Below, in pieces: positions 1-9,232 of a stretch of DNA of 64,000 nt. Within the stretch, counting starts at the first letter, position 1. Each line of letters begins with the position of its first letter. The position numbers and the translations under genes are program-made. The DNA is from JACPNE01 sp964444465 (GTDB lineage: Archaea; Nanobdellota; Nanobdellia; SCGC-AAA011-G17; JACPNG01), in NCBI GenBank assembly GCA_964444465.1, contig CAYUGZ010000001.1:7565-71564 (forward strand). The letters run 5' to 3'. A model generated the notes under the pieces. The model was not told where the DNA came from. It did not search any database and saw nothing but the letters and a program-made list of their open reading frames with translations.

Positions 1-234
1 CAACAATATTTTGATGAATCTACTTATTTTTGGTATGATGCTAAGAGATTTAAAAAAGATAAAGTAGATTTAAGAGATGTAAGAACTAGTTTAAATAAAA
101 TAAGATTCAAAATTGATTATAGATTAATAACTACTGGAAGATTTAGGAGATATTTACCATTCAAATATATCTTTAATTCTTTTTTTTGGAATGTATATGA
201 TTTGATACATTATAGATTAGAAGTTATAAAATAA
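1..234 (+). CDS. C-terminal fragment of an unrecognised protein, cut by the window edge
   Basis: An open frame runs from the first base to a TAA at 232-234 and gives 77 residues with no internal stop. The fragment is basic and aromatic-rich and ends in a Phe/Trp/Tyr-rich stretch, like the tails of several membrane-associated surface-glycan enzymes. No motif allows a family call. It is read in the same direction as the radical SAM gene that follows 60 nt later. The start lies outside the window, so domain content cannot be judged. Confidence 0.6.
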   Translation, partial: QQYFDESTYFWYDAKRFKKDKVDLRDVRTSLNKIRFKIDYRLITTGRFRRYLPFKYIFNSFFWNVYDLIHYRLEVIK

Positions 235-294
235 AACATTAAGCTTATAAACATAAAATCTAGGTAATAAATAATACATATTCTCGAGGTTAAG

Positions 295-912
295 ATGAGA
301 TCTTTAAAAGTTATAAAAGAAACATTTCAAGGAGATAAGTTAAGACAATTAACTTTTTTTGTTACAACTAAATGTAATGCTAAATGTAAACATTGTTTTT
401 ATTGGGAAAGTCTAAATCAAAAAATAGATGAACTAAAGTTAGACGAAATAAAAAAAATATCTTCTACAATGCCTGAATTTCCTATGTTATCTATCTCAGG
501 TGGAGAGCCTTACTTAAGACTGGATTTAGCAGAAGTTTGTGAGGTATTTTATAAACAAAATAAAGTAAGGGAAATTTTTATTCCCACTAATAGTTTATTA
601 TTAGACAATGTTAAGAGGATTACTGAATCAATCTTAAGAAAATGTCCTGAAGCTAATTTAACATTAAATATTTCATTAGATGGATTAGAAGAATTTCATG
701 ATGATCTAAGAGGTGTAAAAGGTAATTTTAAGAAAGTTGAACAAAATATAGATAACTTAAAAGAATTAAAGAGAAGATACAAAAATTTAGTTATTGATGT
801 TTCTACTGTTATCACAAATAAAAGTGCAGATAAGATGAAAGATTTAGTAGATTATGTTAAGAAAAATATGAAAGTAGATAGTCATAATTTTGAAGTTATG
901 AGGGGGTATTAG
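295..912 (+). pseudogene. Radical SAM protein lacking its C-terminal (SPASM-like) part
   Basis: The 205-residue product has the radical SAM cluster motif CxxxCxxC at Cys27, Cys31 and Cys34, followed by an SGGEP motif that binds S-adenosylmethionine. It closely resembles the radical SAM half of the 679-residue protein at 12412-14451, including the CKHCFYWE stretch. That homologue continues about 140 residues further with a second Cys-rich region, whereas this frame stops just after an MRG motif. The 70 nt that follow do not restore homology in any frame, so a deletion rather than a point mutation is likely. A TATA-like element lies near 243-252. It could still encode a shortened enzyme, but a decayed copy is the better reading. 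Confidence 0.7.
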
Positions 913-984
913 AATGTTTGAATTAGATAAAAAGTTATTTAAGTTTATCTTATGAGATATAATTCTATAAATGATGTTTGAAAA

Positions 985-2088
985 ATGGTTTTTAAAAATA
1001 AAATTAAGATATATAATACTGGATTAGCAGATTTTTATTATTGGAACATTTATCATTTACAAAAAACAGATAATGTAGATGTAGACCAAATTTCTTATAG
1101 GGTATTAAGAAGTATTCTAATTAAATTAAATAATGGTTTTATTGTATTCAGATTAATAAGAAAATTATTAACAAATAAATCAAATATTTTGAGAGATGAA
1201 TCTTCTTTTAAAGATATTATTAAAGGAGCTATTGCTCCAATAACTCTACTTTTTAATAAAAATATAATTTTTTCAGCCCTAGCTTACTCTAATAGAGTGT
1301 ATTATACTTTTTTATTAACTCTTTTTAGAAAAAATATGATCTATTTTACCTCATGGCCTTATTGGAATACTAATAAATATGAAGAAAAGCCATTTTTTAA
1401 TAAATGGATATGGCATCAATTTTTAAAAAGAGTTAAGATTGTTACTGTATCAAAGACTTCTTGTGATGTTTTAAAATCTAAAGGATATAATCCAATACAA
1501 ATTCCACATTCTGTTGATATTAACACATATAAAAATAATAATGAAAAAAATAAAAAGGTTAAGATATTATATGTTGGCAGAATATTTGAAGGAAAAGGTA
1601 TCAAAGAAATATTAGATATATCTTCTAAATTTTCAAAAGATAAAGTAGAATTTTTGTTTGTTGGAGATGGTCCTTTAATTAATTTGATAAAGAAGAATGA
1701 AGATAAACTTCCTGTAAAATATTTAGGATTTGTTAAAGATAAGAATAAACTTAGGAAAATATATGGAAGTAGTGATATATTTATACTAAACTCTTATGCA
1801 ACTGAGAGATGGGAAGAATGGTTTGGCATTAGTTTATTAGAAGCTATGGCTTCTAATTTACCAATTATAGCTACAGATTGTGTAGGTCCTAAAGAGATTA
1901 TGAAAAATAATAAAGTTGGATTTTTAATATCACAAAAAAACAAAAAAGAACTTTACAACAAATTAAATATCTTAATTAAAAATAAAAGATTAAGAAAAGA
2001 ATTTGGGAAAAATGGAAGAAAACTAGTTGAAGAAAAATATAATATTAAAAAAAATTCTAAAAAATGGCTAAAAATATTAAACCTATAA
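985..2088 (+). CDS. GT4-family glycosyltransferase
   Basis: The 367-residue protein has the two-Rossmann GT-B layout of GT4 enzymes. The C-terminal nucleotide-sugar domain starts near residue 193 with KILYVGR and carries the family EX7E region near residues 277-290 (EWFGISLLEAM). It should transfer a sugar from a nucleotide donor at the cytoplasmic membrane face. The ATG is the first in frame after the truncated radical SAM gene. The 3' end overlaps the next methyltransferase by 25 nt, so the two are probably co-transcribed in the glycan island. The acceptor and the sugar cannot be told from sequence. Confidence 0.87.
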   Translation: MVFKNKIKIYNTGLADFYYWNIYHLQKTDNVDVDQISYRVLRSILIKLNNGFIVFRLIRKLLTNKSNILRDESSFKDIIKGAIAPITLLFNKNIIFSALAYSNRVYYTFLLTLFRKNMIYFTSWPYWNTNKYEEKPFFNKWIWHQFLKRVKIVTVSKTSCDVLKSKGYNPIQIPHSVDINTYKNNNEKNKKVKILYVGRIFEGKGIKEILDISSKFSKDKVEFLFVGDGPLINLIKKNEDKLPVKYLGFVKDKNKLRKIYGSSDIFILNSYATERWEEWFGISLLEAMASNLPIIATDCVGPKEIMKNNKVGFLISQKNKKELYNKLNILIKNKRLRKEFGKNGRKLVEEKYNIKKNSKKWLKILNL

Positions 2089-2795
2089 AATATAATTTAA
2101 GAGGAAGAAGTAAGTTTGCTTACAATTGGATAGACTATAAAGTTAAGGATATTTTAGATGTAGGGTGTGCTTCTGGTTATTTTACTGTTCATTTTAAAGA
2201 TAAAGCTAAAAATGTATATGGTGTAGATGTTAAAAAAGATTTAATTGATGAAGCTAAAAATAAATACAAAGAAATTAATTTTAAATTAATTAAATCTGAA
2301 AAACTCCCATTTAAAGATAATATGTTTGATGTTATCCTTCTTTTAGATGTTTTAGAACATGTTAATAATGATAAACTAATGATTAATGAAATTTATAGGG
2401 TATTAAAAAAAGATGGAATATTAATTTTAAGTGTGCCTCACAAAGGATTATTAACTTTTTTAGATGCAGATAATCTGAAAATAACCTTGCCTATATTGTA
2501 TAAATTATTATATGTTATTGTGAAAAGGAAATTTCCAATGATAACAAATGAGATACACAAACATTATAGTTTTGAAGAACTTAATGGATTAATAAAAAAT
2601 AAATTTAAAATTAATAAATTGCATATAGGTGGTTCAATTATTTCTACATTAACTAGTTATGTTGAGATATTAATTGCTAGATTATTTAATAAGAATTATT
2701 TTAATAATATTTTTACAATAATCAAAAACTTAGATTATAGTGTAAATTATAGAAAGATTGGTGATAATATAATTATAAGGGCTAAAAAGATTTAA
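2064..2795 (+). CDS. Class I SAM-dependent methyltransferase (type 11)
   Basis: The 243-residue protein has a clear SAM-binding motif I (ILDVGCASG, residues 30-38), an acidic residue ending beta-2 (VYGVDV) and the type-11 motif around DVILLLDVLEHV. Such enzymes in glycan clusters methylate sugars or lipid intermediates. It begins inside the end of the upstream GT4 gene, which suggests translational coupling. The C-terminal 90 residues are hydrophobic and basic and may bind the membrane. It ends 10 nt before the convergent flippase gene. Confidence 0.85.
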   Translation: MAKNIKPIKYNLRGRSKFAYNWIDYKVKDILDVGCASGYFTVHFKDKAKNVYGVDVKKDLIDEAKNKYKEINFKLIKSEKLPFKDNMFDVILLLDVLEHVNNDKLMINEIYRVLKKDGILILSVPHKGLLTFLDADNLKITLPILYKLLYVIVKRKFPMITNEIHKHYSFEELNGLIKNKFKINKLHIGGSIISTLTSYVEILIARLFNKNYFNNIFTIIKNLDYSVNYRKIGDNIIIRAKKI

Positions 2796-2805
2796 TTTTA
2801 ATTTA

Positions 2806-4326
2806 TTAAAGAAATCTTTCTATAAATTGAATTTTTAATCCTGTTTTTCTCATTATTTTTGATAAAATATTTTTATCTTCTTTTTCAAAACTTCTAGTTA
2901 ATATTAATAATACAAAATATAATATAACAAATAATATTGAAATTATTAATAGATTTATTATATTGTCTACATTAATAAAATTTTGAGAGATATATTTAAT
3001 TAATAAAGAGGTTATTAAAATAGAGATTATAATTTTTAGATAATTAAATTTTAATGGATTTATTTTTATGATCCACAACCCTTCTATAAAATACAAGATA
3101 CTAGTTAATAAAAAGGAAATGCTTGTGGCTACTGCTGCCCCCATTATACCATATTTTGGTATTAATATTATATTAAGTATAATATTTAATATAGCTCCAG
3201 ATGAAATATTTAATAATTCTAGTTTTGTTCTGTTCGCTACAGTTGGAATATAATTAGTTAATATAAAAGAATAATTCAAAAATAGACCCATACTTAATAT
3301 TACTAAAGCTGGTGCAGCTATACTATATTCTGTTCCAAATAATATAGTTATTATCTCTTTTGGGAATAATACAAATATAGAAAATAGAATTATGTTAAGC
3401 ATGAAGACCCATTTAGTTGTTGATTTATACACAGTTTTAAATTCATTCATATCTTTTTTGGAAAATAAATATGTTAATGTGGGCACGACTAAAAATGCTA
3501 AACCTTGGGGTACTGTATAAAGTATTTGTGCTGTAGGTAATGCTGTGTTGTACAATCCAACTTCTTTAACTGTTTTAAAAAATCCTATCATCATTGTATC
3601 GCTCCAACCCATTATTAACATTGCAAAACTACTAAAAACTAGAGGCCATGAAAAAGAAAATATTTCTTTACCTACATAGATTGATCTTATCTTAGATTTT
3701 ATAATTGGAAATACTTTTCTTTCAAGAAAGTACAATGAAAAGATTAAGGAGACTAAAAAAGAGATTACATAAACTATTGCTATTCCAATTATATTAATAC
3801 TAAAATATAATAAAATTAAAGTTAATGAAACTTTTACTAAATTTAAGATAATATTTTTTGATATAATTATATATCTTATTTTTTGAAATCCTAATATTGC
3901 ATGTAGAGAGACCTCATTCACCACATTTATTGGAATTACAATAGCTAAGATTTTTAGAATAAGACTCAAATCTATATTATCAAAATAATTTAAGGCAATA
4001 AAATCAGATAATAAGAATAATAATATGCTTAAAATAAAACTTATCATAAAACTTGTTTTTAATGAGTAAGTTATTGCTCCCTTTACACTCCTTAGATCTT
4101 CTTTGCCTCTATAATATGAAACATATCTCAAAACTCCTCTTTGCAATCCAAATAAAGATATCCCTATTATTATTCCAATAATTCCTAAACCTAATGAAAA
4201 CAAACCATATTCACTTACACCAACCCTAGCAATAATTAAACGATATATATAACTAAGTAGTTTAGATATAACCATACCAATAAATACAATACTAGCTCCA
4301 CTAGCTATCTTATCTAAATTTGACAT
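2806..4326 (-). CDS. Oligosaccharide flippase (Wzx/MATE-like)
   Basis: The 506-residue protein is almost entirely hydrophobic, with about 12-14 predicted membrane segments separated by short Lys/Arg-rich loops. Length and pattern fit the polysaccharide biosynthesis (RfbX/Wzx) branch of the MOP superfamily, which flips lipid-linked glycans across the membrane. The N-terminus (LDKIASGASIVFIGMVISK) is typical of these flippases. It lies convergent to the methyltransferase and upstream of the damaged PHP gene. Its presence implies that glycans are assembled on a lipid in the cytoplasm and then flipped. Confidence 0.88.
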   Translation of the reverse strand: MSNLDKIASGASIVFIGMVISKLLSYIYRLIIARVGVSEYGLFSLGLGIIGIIIGISLFGLQRGVLRYVSYYRGKEDLRSVKGAITYSLKTSFMISFILSILLFLLSDFIALNYFDNIDLSLILKILAIVIPINVVNEVSLHAILGFQKIRYIIISKNIILNLVKVSLTLILLYFSINIIGIAIVYVISFLVSLIFSLYFLERKVFPIIKSKIRSIYVGKEIFSFSWPLVFSSFAMLIMGWSDTMMIGFFKTVKEVGLYNTALPTAQILYTVPQGLAFLVVPTLTYLFSKKDMNEFKTVYKSTTKWVFMLNIILFSIFVLFPKEIITILFGTEYSIAAPALVILSMGLFLNYSFILTNYIPTVANRTKLELLNISSGAILNIILNIILIPKYGIMGAAVATSISFLLTSILYFIEGLWIIKINPLKFNYLKIIISILITSLLIKYISQNFINVDNIINLLIISILFVILYFVLLILTRSFEKEDKNILSKIMRKTGLKIQFIERFL

Positions 4327-4370
4327 AAACTAGAAATTTTATATTGTTATTTAAATGCTTTGTTGATAGT

Positions 4371-5835
4371 TTATCCAATAGGATTAGCTACCTCACAAAG
4401 ATTATTATTACATCTAATTAAAGATTTATCATATCCTTTTACACCAACACTTGGAGTTATAGGGCAATCTTCTCTAGTAATGCATTGAACATCACTAAGT
4501 GCAACTTCAAATTTACTTTCTACACATCTAAATTTATTGGATATTAATGGATCACTCCAACATAGATCTCTATCTATCTGTCCATCAATACAATCTTTAA
4601 CATTATTACATAATAAAGCAGTCATTGCAAGTTTTCCATCTTTTTCAAACATACATTGTTTTACATTATTAAAATTCTTAAATTCTTTCTCTTCAGTAAA
4701 TTGTAACATCTTACAAAAAGTATTTTCACAAATTACTGTCTCTTCAATATCAATGAAAGCATTATTTTCTTCTAGATATGAAAAACTTTCAAAACAATCA
4801 TTATTGGTAGAACATCTTACAACATTAGGAACTTTTGTATAATTAGATCCTACACAATTATAATCTAATCCTTCTACATATAAGTTATTTGATTTAGCTA
4901 TCTTAACACATTCATTATCTTGATTACATTTGTTTCCTAATGGCACAAAATCATTTTTTTTGATTATTAAACATTCATTTACTCTTGGTTTTGTATGTGA
5001 GGGTTTATGTGCATCGTATATTGATAATTGACTTAGATCTATTTTAGGTATATTTTTCTTATTACTTTTTTCACATTTTCCTTCTAGAATAGCATTTCTT
5101 ATATTTTCTTTGTTAACTTTATCAACATCACATTTCATAGTATAACTCATTCTATCTTGCAAATGATTTATATCATGAGAATCTGTTGAATATATACAAG
5201 GAATGTTTAATTCTTCAGCTAACTTTTTTGTATAATCTTCATTTTGATCTCCTTTCAAAGCGAAATTTCCACATTCTATAGCATCTATTGAATCTTTTAA
5301 TTCTCTAATATTCTCTTCTGAAAGACTAAATCTTTTTTCAGTCCTCCATTCAGGATGAGGAATAATTGCTAGTCCGCCTTGTTTATGAATCTCTTTTATA
5401 ACTTCTTTAGCTGTTATTCCTTTTTCTGTATCCACTATTAGACTTACACCTAAAGTTTCAAGAAGTCAATTTAGGATTTATTTGTTCATTAATATCAAAA
5501 GCTACTATATGTCCATTTAAACTAGAAACCTCTTCTCCTAACATACATAGAAATCTATCTTCACTTAAACATATTTTTCTAATATTATCATCTATTTTAT
5601 TATGATCTGTTATAACCACAAAATCAAAATTTAATCTTTCTAATTCATCAAAGTATAATTTATGTTTTTCTATATTTAATTTGTTTACTATATCATATTC
5701 ATAAATGCTTCTTGGAGGCTCACATATATCTATATGTGTATGGATGTTTCCTATAACTTCATTATCTAAATTAGATTGACAACTAATTATTAAGACAGAA
5801 GTTATTATGAGATATATACATATTTTATGATTCAT
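4371..5835 (-). pseudogene. PHP-domain lipoprotein split by a +1 frameshift
   Basis: Two adjacent frames together make one protein. The upstream part (5458-5835) starts with a lipoprotein signal (ISC lipobox) and holds the first PHP metal motifs, HTH and TDHN. The downstream part (4371-5435 and the codons just before it) holds the later motifs, IIPHP and STDSHD. Reading across 5456-5464 in the shifted frame gives a smooth continuation (LLETLGVSLIVDTEKG). The whole span is 1465 nt, which is 3n+1, consistent with one extra base. The last about 200 residues are Cys-rich and of unknown fold. No homopolymer lies at the break. Either the gene is inactivated or the assembly carries an error. PHP proteins are metal-dependent phosphoesterases. 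Confidence 0.75.
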
Positions 5836-5871
5836 CGATGTTTAATCTACAAGTTTATTGTATAAATGTTG

Positions 5872-7296
5872 TTAACTTTTTAATTTATTTCTAAAATTTT
5901 TTAATAGATTATAAATTATTCCATACTCTTGTAATTTAAATAAAAATCTTTTTTTCCAATTTTTACTTAATTCATAATCTTCCCATCCTTTTACAATAAT
6001 ATTATATGCTTCAATTTTATCTTTAGAATTAAGGCTAGGAGTTTCATATATTGATCTAACTTCATCTGCTATATGTGTATATTTAACTAATTCTTCTTCT
6101 GGATCATCAACAGTCCAATATTTATTCTCATCAATTAAAGAAGCCATTTCAGTTCCAGGATAAGGAATTAACATATTAAATCTGGCTGTTTTGAACTCAT
6201 GTTTTTTAGCAAAATCTAACATTTTTAGTATAGATTCTTTTGTTTCTCCATTTGATCCGATAATAAAAAATCCTTTTATTTTAATATTATATTTTTTTAA
6301 AAGACTAATTCCTCTTTCTATAGCTTCTATATTCTCTCCCTTCTTCATTTTTTTAAGAACTTCATTATCTACACTTTCAATTCCTATTGCCAATTCATTA
6401 CATCCTGCTTTTTTCATTAGCATTGCTAGTTCATCATCTAAACGATCAGCTCTAATACCATTTGGAGTACTCCATTTTATATTCAATTTATTTTTTATAA
6501 TCAATCTACATATTTGTTTTGCTCTTTCTAAATTCATAGAAAAATTATCATCTAATATATCTATAGTTCCAACATTATACTTCTCTTTTAGAATCTTCAT
6601 TTCATCAACAACATTCCCTGGGCTTCTTACTCTAAACAATTTTCCAGTAAATACTGGGACAGAACAAAATATACAAGAATAAGGGCAACCTCTTGAGGTG
6701 GACATTGGAAATATTGTTTTTCTTTTTAAGATTCCTTTTAGAGTTGTATCTCCATGATACTTTTTTAAATCGAATTTGTCATATTCAGGAAATGGTAGCT
6801 CATCTAGATTATCATTATATCCTCTTGATTCATTTACAACAATTTTGTTATCATCTCTAAATATCAAACCTTTTATGTTATCCAATCTTTTATTTTCTTT
6901 TAATGAAATACATAACTCACTAAATGTTAATTCTCCTTCACCAACTAAAACAAAATCAAAATTTTCATCTTTTTTTAATATATTTTCTTTTACTAGTGTT
7001 GGGTGAGCCCCTCCAACAATAACTTTAGTTTTTGGGCTATATTCTTTTATTATAGAAGCTAGTATTTTAGCTGAAGGATGATCAAATACTGTAGAGGCCA
7101 TTCCAGCTATTATATAATCATTCTTTAGTTTTGAGATAAGTAACTCTTTCCAGTTATCATACAATCTTAAGTCTAGAATATCATGATCTATATTTTTTTC
7201 TCTTAGTATAGATGATAAATATGCTAATCCTAAAGGTGGATAATTAGGCAGACCATAGGTAGTTTCAGTTTGTGGAAATAGTAATAGCGCTTTCAT
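5872..7296 (-). CDS. B12-binding-type radical SAM protein
   Basis: The 474-residue protein has an N-terminal cobalamin-binding-like Rossmann domain (about 1-135, ending VLVGEGELTF) and a radical SAM domain whose cluster cysteines are Cys204, Cys208 and Cys211 (GCPYSCIFC). This is the layout of the BchE/hopanoid/lipid-modifying group, which often does methylations or C-C bond chemistry. The DxHxxG motif for base-off cobalamin is not obvious. It is one of three such genes in the first 18 kb. The start is the first ATG, 73 nt from the divergent GT4 gene. The substrate is unknown. Confidence 0.87.
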   Translation of the reverse strand: MKALLLFPQTETTYGLPNYPPLGLAYLSSILREKNIDHDILDLRLYDNWKELLISKLKNDYIIAGMASTVFDHPSAKILASIIKEYSPKTKVIVGGAHPTLVKENILKKDENFDFVLVGEGELTFSELCISLKENKRLDNIKGLIFRDDNKIVVNESRGYNDNLDELPFPEYDKFDLKKYHGDTTLKGILKRKTIFPMSTSRGCPYSCIFCSVPVFTGKLFRVRSPGNVVDEMKILKEKYNVGTIDILDDNFSMNLERAKQICRLIIKNKLNIKWSTPNGIRADRLDDELAMLMKKAGCNELAIGIESVDNEVLKKMKKGENIEAIERGISLLKKYNIKIKGFFIIGSNGETKESILKMLDFAKKHEFKTARFNMLIPYPGTEMASLIDENKYWTVDDPEEELVKYTHIADEVRSIYETPSLNSKDKIEAYNIIVKGWEDYELSKNWKKRFLFKLQEYGIIYNLLKNFRNKLKS

Positions 7297-7338
7297 ATTT
7301 CTATTGAATATTCCTTATTTTTAAGACTTTTGCAGATA

Positions 7339-7364
7339 CTTTTAAATACTAATTTATGGAGGAG
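7339..7364 (+). promoter_or_regulatory. TATA element and Shine-Dalgarno of the GT4 gene at 7370
   Basis: A TTTAAATA box at about 7341-7348 is followed by GGAGGAG at 7358-7364, five bases before the ATG. This is one of the few genes in the window with a strong Shine-Dalgarno, and it fixes the start at 7370. Confidence 0.55.
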
Positions 7365-7369
7365 AATCT

Positions 7370-8590
7370 ATGAAAATAAAAGCATTAGTCTTAACAACAT
7401 CATTAACAAGATATGTTGGAGATTACTTAGCTAATTTTATTTATGAATCTATTAAAAATTTAAAAGTTAAAGAGCATGTTGATTTAGACATTGTTGCACC
7501 AGATACTATCGATTCAATAAAAAATGAAAGAAGAGATAATATTAACATTTATAGATTTACTTATGTTTTTCCTAGAAGACTACAAAAACTTGCATATGGA
7601 AGTGGGATAGCTATAAATTTAAGAAATAATCCTTTATTATATCTACAAGTGCCTAGTTTTGGATTGAGTTTTTTGTATAAATCTCTTAAAGTATATAAGA
7701 ATCATAATATTATTTATTCTCAACTAGTTTTTGCAGGAATGATCGGGGTTATTTTAAGAAAAATTTTAAACAAAAAAATTCCAATTATAACAACATTTTG
7801 GGGTAAAGATGTAGATAACTTAGCTAAACATAAAAGAATCTATAATTTATTAATTAAAGAAGGAGATCTATTCATTACTTTAAGTCCAGATATGTCTAAT
7901 GATTTGTTGAAAATTGGTTGTGATAGATCGAAAATAAGAGATATTAATATTGGTATAAATCTAAAAAATTTTAAATATAAAAAACCAAAAAAATCTAAAA
8001 AAATCACATTCTTATTTGTTGGAAGGTTAATTGAAAAAAAAGGAGTAAAATATATGATTAATGCATTCAATAAAATTTTAAAAAATAATAATTTTGAATT
8101 AAGAATTTTAGGTGATGGCTCATTAGAGAATGAATTAAAAAATCAAGTAAAAAGATTAAAACTAGAAAAAAATATAACTTTCATTAATAACAAAGGAGTT
8201 AAGGATACTAGAAAATTATCATTAAATGAGTTTGGTAAGGCAGATATATTTTTACTTCCAAGTGTACTAGCTTCAGATGGAGATAAAGAAGGAACACCTT
8301 TTGTTTTAATGGAAGCACAAGCGATGGGAATTCCTTGTATTTCTAGTTTTCATGCTGGAATACCTTATCTTGTATTGAATAATAAAACAGGATTTTTAGT
8401 TAAAGAAAGAGATGTTAATGATTTATCTAATAAAATGTTGAGATTAGCTAAGAACTATAATCTAAGATTAAAGTTTAGTAAAGCTGGAAGAAAACATATT
8501 GAGGAAAATTATAATCAAGATAAACAAATAAGCAAAATAAGAAAAGAAATGGAAAGATTATTGAAGATTCAAAATGAGAAAGCTCATTAG
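7370..8590 (+). CDS. GT4-family glycosyltransferase
   Basis: The 406-residue protein shows both GT-B halves: an N-terminal acceptor domain and a C-terminal donor domain beginning ITFLFVGRLIEKKGV. The donor site region TPFVLMEAQAMGIPC matches the EX7E region of GT4, with the first Glu replaced by a Thr-Pro context. It has a strong Shine-Dalgarno (GGAGGAG, 7358-7364). It sits between the divergent radical SAM gene and the pilin-like gene, so it may glycosylate surface proteins or lipids. Its exact substrate cannot be inferred. Confidence 0.87.
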   Translation: MKIKALVLTTSLTRYVGDYLANFIYESIKNLKVKEHVDLDIVAPDTIDSIKNERRDNINIYRFTYVFPRRLQKLAYGSGIAINLRNNPLLYLQVPSFGLSFLYKSLKVYKNHNIIYSQLVFAGMIGVILRKILNKKIPIITTFWGKDVDNLAKHKRIYNLLIKEGDLFITLSPDMSNDLLKIGCDRSKIRDINIGINLKNFKYKKPKKSKKITFLFVGRLIEKKGVKYMINAFNKILKNNNFELRILGDGSLENELKNQVKRLKLEKNITFINNKGVKDTRKLSLNEFGKADIFLLPSVLASDGDKEGTPFVLMEAQAMGIPCISSFHAGIPYLVLNNKTGFLVKERDVNDLSNKMLRLAKNYNLRLKFSKAGRKHIEENYNQDKQISKIRKEMERLLKIQNEKAH

Positions 8591-8603
8591 ATAGACAAAA
8601 ACC

Positions 8604-8632
8604 TATAAAAATCTTTAATTCTTATGATATTA
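8604..8632 (+). promoter_or_regulatory. TATA box and leaderless start region of the pilin-like gene
   Basis: A TATAAAAAT element begins at 8604, about 26 nt before the ATG at 8633, which implies a leaderless transcript. The 22 bases 8604-8625 are identical to 61944-61965, which precede a glycosyltransferase gene at the same spacing. Confidence 0.65.
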
Positions 8633-9211
8633 ATGAAGAGAGGATAAGCAGCTATAGAATTCTTAATGACTTATGGCTGGGCTATAATTGTTTTATTAGT
8701 GGTAATAGCTTCATTATGGTTTTTTATTGGAAATCCTCAATTATTAATTTCAGATAATTGTAAATTAGCACCTCCATTAAATTGTGAAGGTGTTACAGTT
8801 TCAACCTCAACAGATACAATTACATTAAGATTGAAAAATGGATTAAATGAAGATGTTACAATAACAAATATTAATCTAGTTGAAGAAAATTGTGATGTAG
8901 TTGTAAGTGTTTCTATCTTAGCAGATTCTTTTGCAAATGTTCCTTTTACTTGTGCAACTACTGGTTCAAAAATAAAATCAAGTATTATCATAAAATATAG
9001 TACTCCTGGATTAACAGGAAGAATTGTAACTGGAAATTTAGTTGCATCAACTGGATTAGGTGGAAGTGGAAGTGGAGATGGCAATGGTGGAGGAGCAGAT
9101 GAAAATATCTGTCAAAATGCAGAAGATGGTGGATTGTGTGGAGGATTAGATATATTATTTTGGGAAGGCTACCAAGCCAATTGTTGTAGTTCTTTTAGTT
9201 TATGTTATTAA
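8633..9211 (+). pseudogene. Archaeal type IV pilin-like protein with a nonsense codon in the signal motif
   Basis: From the ATG at 8633 the frame reads M-K-R-G, then TAA (8645-8647), then A-A-I-E-F-L-M-T-Y-G-W-A-I-I. Archaeal class III signal peptides in this family read KRGQAAxEFLMTYGWA, so the stop sits exactly where Gln (CAA or CAG) is expected. The rest of the frame is intact for about 187 residues. It has one N-terminal hydrophobic helix, a beta-rich Cys-containing domain and a Gly/Ser-rich stretch near the end. Translation from the ATG at 8666 would give 181 residues but lose the signal-peptidase site. The leaderless promoter position supports 8633 as the original start. A recent mutation, strain variation or an assembly error are all possible. 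Confidence 0.78.
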
Positions 9212-9232
9212 TATGATTTTATTAAAATAAAT

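Noticed and set aside
6191..6682. 163-codon plus-strand frame inside the radical SAM gene
   Set aside because: Composition is that of an antisense shadow; the minus-strand gene has all family motifs.
8645..8647. TAA decoded as Gln (alternative genetic code)
   Set aside because: Many genes in the window end correctly at TAA with normal protein lengths, so reassignment is not supported.
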